The position numbers and the translations under genes were made by a program. DNA of 19,429 nt, from contig JALUZN010000411.1 of the NCBI GenBank assembly GCA_027011835.1, positions 1 to 19,429 on the forward strand, read 5' to 3'. Of this stretch, positions 7,460-14,615 are shown piece by piece. The number at the start of each line of letters is the position of its first letter. Position 1 is the stretch's first letter. The stretch comes from Draconibacterium sp. GTDB lineage: Bacteria > Bacteroidota > Bacteroidia > Bacteroidales > Prolixibacteraceae. The notes beneath the pieces were generated by a model, which saw only the letters and a list, made by a program, of their open reading frames with translations, was not told the DNA's origin and searched no databases.

Positions 7460-8656
7460 ATGAAACGAACAATTGTAACACTGCCCGGCGATGGAATTGG
7501 AAGAACCGTTCTCGAAGAGGCAATTCGTGTTCTCGAAGCCGTCGGTTTTGAGGCCGATTATGTTGAAGGCGACATTGGCTGGGAATTTTGGTGTAACGAA
7601 GGAGACCCGCTTCCCAATCGCACAATTCGGTTAATTGAGGAACACAAAATTGCACTCTTTGGTGCAATTACATCGAAACCCAAGGAGGAGGCTTTTAATG
7701 AACTTGCCCCGCACCTCAAAGAGAATGGATTAATTTATTCAAGCCCCATTGTTGCACTGCGCCAGTATTTTAACCTCGATATTTGCCTGCGACCGTGCCG
7801 CACTTACAAAGGCAATCCACTCAATTTTATCCGACGGGGAGCAAATAATACTATCGAAGAACCTGAGGTTGATGTGGCAATTTTTAGGCAAAATACCGAA
7901 GGTTTATACGGGGGAGTGGAGTGGAGCAATCCACCGAAAAAGGTTTACGAAGCATTGCTCACGCACCCGCGGTTCGTTAAAAATTTTGGCGATGTTCCTG
8001 TTGAAGAGCTCTCTGTTTCAACGCGTATTTTTACGAAAAAAGCCACGTCCCGCATTCTGAAAGCTGCTTTCGGTCACGCTAAAAAGTACGGATACAAATC
8101 GGTTACGGTTTGCGAAAAACCAAATGTAATTCGCGAAACATCGGGGATGATGTATAAAATGGCGCGCGAAATTCGCGACGCTGAATTCCCCGGAATAGAG
8201 TTGTGGAATACCAACATTGACGCGCAGATGATGTGGCTCACAAAAAATCCGGAAAATTACGGGGTAATTGTTGCCGGAAATATGTTTGGCGATATTGTCT
8301 CCGATGGTTTTGCAGGGTTAATCGGAGGACTCGGGTTTGCTTGCTCGGCGCAGGTAAATCCCGAAACCGGTATCGGCGTTTTTGAACCTACACACGGCTC
8401 GGCACCAAAATATGCCGGCTTCCCGGAGTCGATTGTAAACCCGATTGCCATGATTGAATCGGCCTGCATGATGCTCGACCACATCGACGAGCAGGACTTT
8501 GCAAGGAAAATAAGAAAGGCAATTGCCCAAGTGATTGAAGAGGGCAGTGTACAAACCTACGATATGAAAAAAATGACCGGCAGCCAAGAGGCGATTAAAA
8601 AAGGAGCTGCCACAACCCGGCAAATGGCCGATGCAATTATTGCAAAATTGGGTTAA
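7460..8656 (+). CDS. Isocitrate/homoisocitrate dehydrogenase-like enzyme (beta-decarboxylating family)
   Basis: A 398-residue member of the isocitrate/isopropylmalate/homoisocitrate dehydrogenase family. Catalytic residues are present: Arg101 and Arg111 (ALR...CLR), Arg143 and Tyr150 (FRQNTEGLY), Lys220 and Asn222, Asp254, and Asp278/Asp282 in GDIVSDG. The cofactor loop HGSAPKYAG carries Lys317-Tyr318, and VQTYD follows near 364-368. This is the pattern of NADP-dependent E. coli Icd rather than the Asp of NAD enzymes. The substrate-loop segment YSSPIVALR keeps a serine at E. coli Ser113 but has Ile at Asn115, which normally contacts isocitrate, so the substrate is probably not plain isocitrate. 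I chose ATG 7460 because MKRTIVTLPGDGIG is the family N-terminus. It starts 17 nt after citF. In context I infer homoisocitrate <-> 2-oxoadipate + CO2, perhaps run reductively. Confidence 0.82.
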   Translation: MKRTIVTLPGDGIGRTVLEEAIRVLEAVGFEADYVEGDIGWEFWCNEGDPLPNRTIRLIEEHKIALFGAITSKPKEEAFNELAPHLKENGLIYSSPIVALRQYFNLDICLRPCRTYKGNPLNFIRRGANNTIEEPEVDVAIFRQNTEGLYGGVEWSNPPKKVYEALLTHPRFVKNFGDVPVEELSVSTRIFTKKATSRILKAAFGHAKKYGYKSVTVCEKPNVIRETSGMMYKMAREIRDAEFPGIELWNTNIDAQMMWLTKNPENYGVIVAGNMFGDIVSDGFAGLIGGLGFACSAQVNPETGIGVFEPTHGSAPKYAGFPESIVNPIAMIESACMMLDHIDEQDFARKIRKAIAQVIEEGSVQTYDMKKMTGSQEAIKKGAATTRQMADAIIAKLG

Positions 8657-8673
8657 TATAAAATTTAAAAGTG

Positions 8674-9222
8674 ATGGAAAATGTTTTTGAATTGTGGCCG
8701 GAGTTGGATTGGATTACCAACGATGAATTGAGAGAAAAGACAGCCAAAACCTGGCAGTTGGCTTTGCAACGGAGTGTTTTATCAGCTGACGATTTAAACC
8801 GCATTCCGTTTACATTGCTCTGTGGCCCCGACTTGAAGGTCTCGTTTATGGCACACAAACGGGCGGTGGTACATATTGCTCGCGATGCAGGCCGAAAAGT
8901 AGGCGAATTTTTCAAAGAGGAGCTGCCCGTAAATATGGATGTGTTAATTGCAGGTGCAATTCTTGCTGATGTTGGGAAATTACTGGAATATGTTTTAGAT
9001 GAAAATGGGAATGCTATTCAGGGAGATTATGGAAAATATTTGCGCCACCCGTTTTCTGGAGTTGCTTTAGCCGAGGAGTGTGGTGTGCCACCGGGGGTTT
9101 GCCACATTATTGCAACCCATGCCGGCGAGGGCGACATGGTAAAACGTACCACCGAGGCGTACCTCGTGCATCATGCCGATTTTATGACATTTCTGCCTTT
9201 TAAAGACCGTTTAAAAATTTAA
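8674..9222 (+). CDS. Small HD-domain-like protein with an altered HD motif
   Basis: A 182-residue protein with the outline of an HD-superfamily metal phosphohydrolase. It has His61/His67 in an N-terminal helix, the segment ILADVGKLLEY (96-106) where the HD dyad should be, His125 in RHPFSG, His149 in THAGEG, and His166-His167-x-Asp169. In canonical members the segment reads 'LLHDVGK'; here the His is Ala98, so one metal ligand is missing and the site may be remodelled or non-catalytic. I take ATG 8674 as the start; a GTG directly before it (8671) is possible. It lies between the dehydrogenase gene (17 nt) and the first aconitase-like gene (12 nt), deep inside the operon, so it very likely serves the same pathway. 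Its reaction is unknown. Confidence 0.7.
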   Translation: MENVFELWPELDWITNDELREKTAKTWQLALQRSVLSADDLNRIPFTLLCGPDLKVSFMAHKRAVVHIARDAGRKVGEFFKEELPVNMDVLIAGAILADVGKLLEYVLDENGNAIQGDYGKYLRHPFSGVALAEECGVPPGVCHIIATHAGEGDMVKRTTEAYLVHHADFMTFLPFKDRLKI

Positions 9223-9234
9223 TTTTTTTGAATT

Positions 9235-11034
9235 ATGACGATTATTGAAAAGATACTGGCAAATCATTCGGGAAAGAAAAAAGTGGTTCCGGGTGAGATT
9301 CTAGATGTGCAGATTGATGTGCGTCTGGCCCGCGATTTTGGCGGGGCAAACGTGGTGAAAAATTTGGTTGACAACCAACTTTCCGTTTCGAACCCCGAAA
9401 AAACATGGTTTACTTTCGATTGTAATCCAACCGGCTCCGACCAAAAATATGCTGCAAACCAGCAGACCTGCCGGTTGTTTGCCCGAAACAACCAGATTGA
9501 AGTGTACGATATAAATTCGGGAATAGGTACGCATCTTGCAATCGACGAGGGGCTGGCAGTTCCGGGGAGTACAGTGGTTTCAACCGATTCTCATGCAAAT
9601 ATTCTCGGGGCAATCGGGAGTTTTGGGCAGGGAATGGGCGACCGCGACATTGCGGCAGCCTGGGCAAACGGAACGGTTTGGTTTAAAGTGCCAAAATCGG
9701 TAAAAATTATTTTAACAGGAGAAATGCCGGCTGGTGTTTACGCCAAAGATTTGGTGCTGGCACTGCTGCGAAAATTTGGGGCAAATTCGTTGCTCGGCTA
9801 TTCGGTTGAGCTATCCGGCGAACCGGTTGAAAAATTATCGCTGAGCGACAGAATAACTATTTCGTCGATGGCTACCGAAATGGGTGCAATTGCACTTCTG
9901 ATTCCTCCTTCAGCAGAGATAATTCAATTCTCGGAGAAGCGTTCAGGAAAAAAAGTTACGCCTGTTTTTGCCGATGATAGCGCAAATTACGAGCAGGTTT
10001 TTGAATTTGACCTCACCACCATTCAACCGCAGATTTCGATGCCGGGGAAACCACACGATGTGAAAAATGTTGATGAGGTGAAAGGGGTGAAAATCGATTC
10101 GGCGTTTATTGGAAGCTGTACAAACGGTAGAATTGAAGATATGCGTGTGGCGGCAAAAATTCTGAAAGGGAAAAAAACAGCTCCGGGAGTGGTTTTAAAA
10201 ATTGTTCCTGCCACCGACGAAGTCTGGCGTCAGTGTCTCGACGAAGGTATCCTGAAAATTTTTAAGGATGCCGGGGTTTTGGTTGGAAATGCCGGTTGTG
10301 CCGGTTGTGCTGCCGGGCAAATTGGGCAGAACGGACCGGGCGAAGTAACTGTCAGCACGGGTAACCGGAACTTTACTGGCAAGCAGGGAAAGGGTGATGT
10401 TTTTCTCGCTTCGCCGGCAACAGCAACAGCTTCGGCAATTGCAGGGTACATAACTACCGAAAGTGCCATTCCCGAAAAACCTGCTGCGTTTATTCCGAAA
10501 AATAAGGAGTCTCATACAACTAAAAAGAGTGAAAACAGGAGCGATGTGCCAACTGTAATAGAGGGGAAAGTGTGGATTATTGACGAGGACAATATCGATA
10601 CTGATATGATATTTCATAACCAGCACCTCACGGTAACCGACATTAACGAAATGGGGCAATATACGTTTGGAAACCTGAAAGGCTGGGAAGATTTTGCAAG
10701 GAAATCGAGGCCCGGAGATATCATTATTACGGGTAAGAATTTTGGTGCCGGAAGCTCGCGCCAGCAGGCGGTCGATTGTTTCAAGTCGTTGAAAAATCAG
10801 GCCATTCTAGCAAAATCGTTTGGGGCAATTTATGAGCGGAATGCAATTAATGCAGCATTCCCCGTGTTAACGTACACCGATTTATCGGAGTTGGAATTGA
10901 TAAATCGCGACTGGGTGAAAATTAATTTTGAAACGGGTTGCATCCAAAATACCGAAACCGGAAAACAGATTTTTATTAAACCATTTTCCAAAGTTCAGAT
11001 GCAGATTTATAAAAAAGGAGGGTTGTTGGGTTAG
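9235..11034 (+). CDS. Fused LeuC-LeuD-type (homo)aconitase, divergent paralogue 1
   Basis: A 599-residue [4Fe-4S] hydro-lyase with the large (LeuC-like, about 1-405) and swivel (LeuD-like, about 441-599) domains joined by a charged linker (about 408-440). The cluster cysteines are Cys295 (GSCTNGRIED), Cys355 and Cys358 (GCAGCAAG). STDSHANILGAIGSFGQGMG (116-135) and NRNFTGKQG (377-385) complete the substrate site. The swivel domain has IDTDMIF (454-460) and GAGSSRQQAVD (504-514). Family members isomerise citrate, homocitrate or isopropylmalate via the cis-alkene. The catalytic Asp-His of LeuC/aconitase ('DHN') reads D62-C63-N64 here. The substrate-selecting loop, YLRM in isopropylmalate isomerases, reads HLTV. 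It is clearly not a duplicate of the next gene. I infer that it handles one half of homocitrate <-> homoisocitrate. Confidence 0.83.
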   Translation: MTIIEKILANHSGKKKVVPGEILDVQIDVRLARDFGGANVVKNLVDNQLSVSNPEKTWFTFDCNPTGSDQKYAANQQTCRLFARNNQIEVYDINSGIGTHLAIDEGLAVPGSTVVSTDSHANILGAIGSFGQGMGDRDIAAAWANGTVWFKVPKSVKIILTGEMPAGVYAKDLVLALLRKFGANSLLGYSVELSGEPVEKLSLSDRITISSMATEMGAIALLIPPSAEIIQFSEKRSGKKVTPVFADDSANYEQVFEFDLTTIQPQISMPGKPHDVKNVDEVKGVKIDSAFIGSCTNGRIEDMRVAAKILKGKKTAPGVVLKIVPATDEVWRQCLDEGILKIFKDAGVLVGNAGCAGCAAGQIGQNGPGEVTVSTGNRNFTGKQGKGDVFLASPATATASAIAGYITTESAIPEKPAAFIPKNKESHTTKKSENRSDVPTVIEGKVWIIDEDNIDTDMIFHNQHLTVTDINEMGQYTFGNLKGWEDFARKSRPGDIIITGKNFGAGSSRQQAVDCFKSLKNQAILAKSFGAIYERNAINAAFPVLTYTDLSELELINRDWVKINFETGCIQNTETGKQIFIKPFSKVQMQIYKKGGLLG

Positions 11035-11134
11035 AATTGACAGCAAACAGAGTTAGCTTGTATTATTCATAAAGCAGGTTCGTAACAGGGAGAGGTGAAA
11101 CATAAAAATTGTAACACATTCAAAATAAAATAAA

Positions 11135-12904
11135 ATGGCTGGAAAAACTTATGTTGAGAAAATTCTGAAAGCGAAAACAGGAGAGATTGTTTTCAGAAAG
11201 CCCGATTTAATTCTGACCCACGACAATACTTCGAGTATTGAGACGATTTTCAGAAAAATGGGGGGAGAAAAAGTTGCCGATTTGACCCAGTTGTTTGTGG
11301 TGCTCGACCATAATGCACCGCCAACAAATGCAAATTTGTCTAATAAATATCAGAGCATCCGAAGTTTTGTGAAGGAGCAGGGTGTTGAGAAATTTCATGA
11401 TGTGGGCAATGGAATTTGCCATCAGATAATGACAAATTATGCGCGCCCCGGAATGATAATTACCGGGAGCGACAGCCACACTTGTACTGCCGGCGCATTT
11501 AATACGTTGGCAGCAGGAGTTGATAGAACCGAGGCAGCAGGAATTTGGAAAACAGGAGAGACATGGTTTCGGGTGCCCGAATCAATAAAAATAACGTTTA
11601 CCGGAGAGTTGCAAAATCACGTGTCGGCAAAAGATTTGGCACTTTATATTGTCGGCCTTTTGGGGTCCGATGGTGCTAATTATCAGTCGGTCGAATTTCA
11701 TGGAAAGGGAGTTCGCTCGCTGTCGATTTCCGACCGGATGACCATTGCAAACCTCGCCTCCGAGATGGGTGCTAAAAATGCGGTCTTCCCGCCCGACTCG
11801 GTTTTGAACATGTTTTTGGGCGAAGAGGCGCACGGAGTTTGGGCCGATGCTGATGCGCACTATTCAGCCGAATTCAACATTTATTTAAACGAAATTGTTC
11901 CGCTGGTAGCTTGCCCTCACAATGTCGATAATGTAAAAACCGTTTCCGATGCGGGGCCGGTTCCGGTGCAGCAGGCACTTATCGGCACTTGTACCAATGG
12001 CCGGATTGAGGATTTGCGGGTTGCTGCCCGGATTTTGAAAGGGAAAAAAATTCAGCCCGGATTTCAGTTGCTTGTAACTCCGGCATCGAAAGCGGTCTAT
12101 CTGCAAGCGATTCGCGAAGGTTTAATTGAAATTCTCGTTCAGGCTGGAGCAAATATTTTGTCGCCTTCGTGTGGCCCGTGTCTCGGAACCGGGCAGGGTA
12201 TTCCGGCCGACGGTGTGAATGTGGTTTCCACAGCCAATCGAAATTTTAAGGGGAGAATGGGAAATAAAAATGCCAATATCTACCTCGCCTCACCTGAAAC
12301 GGTTGCCTTTTCTGCACTGCACGGGAAACTGATGAATCCGTTTACAGGTCGTGGCAGCAAGTTGCATATTAGGGAGAAAGAAAACAGTGTAATCGGAATT
12401 GCAGAAAATGACCTTCGAAAAGAGAATGGTGTGTGGGATTATTCCGACATTAACAATTTAAATACCGACCAGATGTTTGCGGGAAATCTCACTTATCAGA
12501 TTAGTAGTGCCGAGCCGAAAGAGATTGCCCCGCACCTGTTTGCAGGGTTCGATACACTATTTGCCAACCGGGTTTCGCAGGGTGATGTAATTGTTTGCGG
12601 CGATAATTTTGGATGCGGCAGCTCGCGCGAGCATCCTGCAGTCGGACTCCGGTATGTGGGAATACGGGCAATAATTGCAAAGTCGGTTTCCCGGATATTC
12701 TTCCGGTCGGCAATAAATCAGGGGTTGCCAATTATTGTGCTGCCCGATGCCGTCGATTTTTATTCGAAAGGCGATTCGGTGGAGATTGATTTTAAAAACG
12801 GAGTTGTAAAAGTGAATAAAACGGAGTTTTCTTTTAACCCTTTGCCCGGGAAACTGATGCGTATTTTAAATGCGGGTGGTTTGGTGAAAAGTTTGGCTGA
12901 ATGA
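11135..12904 (+). CDS. Fused LeuC-LeuD-type (homo)aconitase, paralogue 2
   Basis: A 589-residue fused [4Fe-4S] hydro-lyase with the same layout as its upstream neighbour but only distant identity. The large domain runs to about residue 400 and the swivel domain from about 415. Cluster cysteines are Cys286 (GTCTNGRIED), Cys346 and Cys349 (PSCGPCLG). The catalytic Asp58-His59 pair is present (VLDHNAPPT), as are GSDSHTCTAGAFNT (111-124), NRNFKGRMG (368-376) and the swivel signature GCGSSREHPA (493-502). The substrate loop after NTDQMF reads AGNLTY, one residue shorter than the YLRM of isopropylmalate isomerases. All active-site residues I can check fit a working enzyme. It lies 100 nt after paralogue 1 with no clear terminator between them. 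I infer that it acts on homoaconitate/homoisocitrate, with plain aconitase activity as the alternative. Confidence 0.85.
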   Translation: MAGKTYVEKILKAKTGEIVFRKPDLILTHDNTSSIETIFRKMGGEKVADLTQLFVVLDHNAPPTNANLSNKYQSIRSFVKEQGVEKFHDVGNGICHQIMTNYARPGMIITGSDSHTCTAGAFNTLAAGVDRTEAAGIWKTGETWFRVPESIKITFTGELQNHVSAKDLALYIVGLLGSDGANYQSVEFHGKGVRSLSISDRMTIANLASEMGAKNAVFPPDSVLNMFLGEEAHGVWADADAHYSAEFNIYLNEIVPLVACPHNVDNVKTVSDAGPVPVQQALIGTCTNGRIEDLRVAARILKGKKIQPGFQLLVTPASKAVYLQAIREGLIEILVQAGANILSPSCGPCLGTGQGIPADGVNVVSTANRNFKGRMGNKNANIYLASPETVAFSALHGKLMNPFTGRGSKLHIREKENSVIGIAENDLRKENGVWDYSDINNLNTDQMFAGNLTYQISSAEPKEIAPHLFAGFDTLFANRVSQGDVIVCGDNFGCGSSREHPAVGLRYVGIRAIIAKSVSRIFFRSAINQGLPIIVLPDAVDFYSKGDSVEIDFKNGVVKVNKTEFSFNPLPGKLMRILNAGGLVKSLAE

Positions 12905-12955
12905 GTTATAATCAGAAATAAGAATATTGAAAACAGAAATTAAAATTGAAATAAA

Positions 12956-14503
12956 ATGAATAATAAGATTGAAATGAAAGATGTATTAAAAGAGTTGCAA
13001 ATTGAAGATGTAAACCATGGAATTTGCACAGGAACAACCTGGAAAGAGACAAACGGAAATATTATTGAATCGTTTTCTCCTTCTGATGGCGAACGAATTG
13101 CCGGTGTGAAATTGGGAACTAAGGATGATTACCGTGAAGTAGTGAAAACAGCAAAAGGCGCATTCGAATCGTGGAAAATGGTGCCTGCACCAAAACGGGG
13201 CGAAATTGTTCGTCAGATTGGCCTCGAGTTGCGGAAATACAAAGAACCGCTGGGGAAACTGGTCTCGTACGAAATGGGAAAAATCCTCCAGGAAGGTTTG
13301 GGCGAAGTGCAGGAAATGATTGACATTTGCGACTTCGCCGTGGGCCAGTCGCGGCAGTTGTATGGTTTTACTATGAATTCCGAACGCGAAAAACACCGTA
13401 TGTACGACCAGTATCATCCGCTTGGAATTGTAGGTGTGGTTTCGGCGTTTAATTTTCCGGTAGCCGTTTGGGCGTGGAATGCAATGATTGCGCTGGTTGC
13501 CGGCGATGTGGTAATTTGGAAGCCCTCGTCGAAAGTGGCTCTGTGTGGCGTTGCCGTTCATAAAATAATTGCAGGGGTATTACAAAAAAACAATGTTCCC
13601 GAAGGCGTGGTAAACCTTGTTGTGGCCGATTCGAAAGAGCTGGGCAACGAATTCTTTAGTAATAAAGATGTTCCGTTAATTTCGTTTACCGGTTCAACTC
13701 CAATTGGTAAAATGGTGAGTCGTTTGGTCGCCGAACGTTTGGGACGGTCGATTCTTGAACTGGGGGGAAATAATGCAATTATTATTACGCCAAACGCAAA
13801 TATCGAAATGGCGCTCCGGGCAGTTGTTTTTGGTGCAGTAGGAACTTGTGGCCAGCGATGCACTTCAACCCGCCGAATTATTGTTCACGACTCAATTTAC
13901 GAAGATTTTAAACAGCGACTGGTAAATATTTATACCAAACTACCCATTGGACATGCACTCGATTCGAAAACTTTGGTTGGTCCGCTGACCGATAAAGGTG
14001 CTGTACAAAATTTCCTCGATGCAATAGAAAAAGTAAAAGCTGAAGGAGGAAAAATAATTGTGGGTGGAGAGGTTCTCGAAGGTGAAGGATTTGAATCGGG
14101 GTGCTTTGTTACGCCGTGTATTGCTGAAGTCGAAAACCATTACGAAATTGTTCAGCAGGAAACTTTTGCACCACTTTTATATATGATTCGCTATTCGGAA
14201 CTCGACGAAGCAATTGCAATTCATAACGATGTTCCACAAGGATTGTCGTCGGCAATATTCTCGACAAATATGCTCGAAACCGAAACATTTATTTCGCAAA
14301 GTGGTTCCGACTGCGGAATTGCAAACATTAATATTGGAACATCGGGAGCCGAAATTGGTGGCGCTTTTGGTGGCGAAAAAGAGACAGGTGGTGGCCGCGA
14401 ATCGGGTTCCGATGCATGGAAAGCGTACATGCGCCGGCAAACAAATACAATCAATTATGGCACAGAATTGCCATTGGCACAGGGAATTGAATTTGATGTG
14501 TGA
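12956..14503 (+). CDS. ALDH7 (antiquitin)-type alpha-aminoadipate semialdehyde dehydrogenase
   Basis: A 515-residue aldehyde dehydrogenase of the ALDH7 family, which oxidises alpha-aminoadipate 6-semialdehyde (in equilibrium with piperideine-6-carboxylate) to 2-aminoadipate with NAD(P)+. The catalytic Cys302 sits in GTCGQRCTSTRR (296-307), Glu268 in ELGGNNA, and the cofactor lysine in WKPSS (188-192). The C-terminal block from SGAEIGGAFGGEK through TGGGRESGSDAWKAYMRR and on to LPLAQGI is nearly the same as in human ALDH7A1. Two residues that position the aminoadipate head group in ALDH7A1 (Glu121 and Arg301) have counterparts at Glu120 and Arg301. This is the strongest substrate clue in the cluster and ties it to lysine. 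The start MNNKIEMKD gives a normal N-terminus. It follows the second aconitase by 51 nt. Confidence 0.9.
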   Translation: MNNKIEMKDVLKELQIEDVNHGICTGTTWKETNGNIIESFSPSDGERIAGVKLGTKDDYREVVKTAKGAFESWKMVPAPKRGEIVRQIGLELRKYKEPLGKLVSYEMGKILQEGLGEVQEMIDICDFAVGQSRQLYGFTMNSEREKHRMYDQYHPLGIVGVVSAFNFPVAVWAWNAMIALVAGDVVIWKPSSKVALCGVAVHKIIAGVLQKNNVPEGVVNLVVADSKELGNEFFSNKDVPLISFTGSTPIGKMVSRLVAERLGRSILELGGNNAIIITPNANIEMALRAVVFGAVGTCGQRCTSTRRIIVHDSIYEDFKQRLVNIYTKLPIGHALDSKTLVGPLTDKGAVQNFLDAIEKVKAEGGKIIVGGEVLEGEGFESGCFVTPCIAEVENHYEIVQQETFAPLLYMIRYSELDEAIAIHNDVPQGLSSAIFSTNMLETETFISQSGSDCGIANINIGTSGAEIGGAFGGEKETGGGRESGSDAWKAYMRRQTNTINYGTELPLAQGIEFDV

Positions 14504-14540
14504 AAATTGAGTTTATAGGTATATCAAAAGTTGGTTTTTC

Positions 14541-14579
14541 CGTCATTCTATCCATAGAACTCCTATGGATAGAATGACG
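14541..14579. terminator. Perfect 17-bp hairpin between the ALDH7 and saccharopine dehydrogenase genes
   Basis: Arms CGTCATTCTATCCATAG (14541-14557) and its exact reverse complement (14563-14579) flank the 5-nt loop AACTC. T-runs lie on both sides (GGTTTTTC before, GATTTTTAA after), so it could act as a terminator or attenuator on the plus strand, an mRNA-processing or stability element, or a dispersed palindromic repeat. The in-frame ATG at 14565 lies inside the right arm, which argues against it as the start of the next gene. Confidence 0.6.
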
Positions 14580-14615
14580 AAGATTTTTAAACACTTCTTT
14601 AATGATGAACAAAGT

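Noticed and set aside
11037..11066. TTGACA, 18 nt, TATTAT as a sigma-70 promoter before the second aconitase gene
   Set aside because: It matches the proteobacterial consensus, but the sequence looks like Bacteroidota, whose primary sigma factor uses TTTG/TAnnTTTG. It is likely chance in an A/T-rich gap within an operon.
4694..12904. Reading the cluster as leucine biosynthesis (LeuB, LeuC, LeuD homologues)
   Set aside because: There is no isopropylmalate synthase, both dehydratases are fused and duplicated, and the flanking genes are citrate-lyase, ALDH7 and saccharopine dehydrogenase types, which have no role in leucine synthesis.
4694..12904. Reading the cluster as a reductive TCA branch (2-oxoglutarate -> isocitrate -> citrate -> acetate + oxaloacetate)
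   Set aside because: This is possible for the first six genes and is the main rival. It does not explain two divergent aconitases, the altered isocitrate loop, or the co-directional ALDH7 and saccharopine dehydrogenase genes, so I rank it second rather than exclude it.
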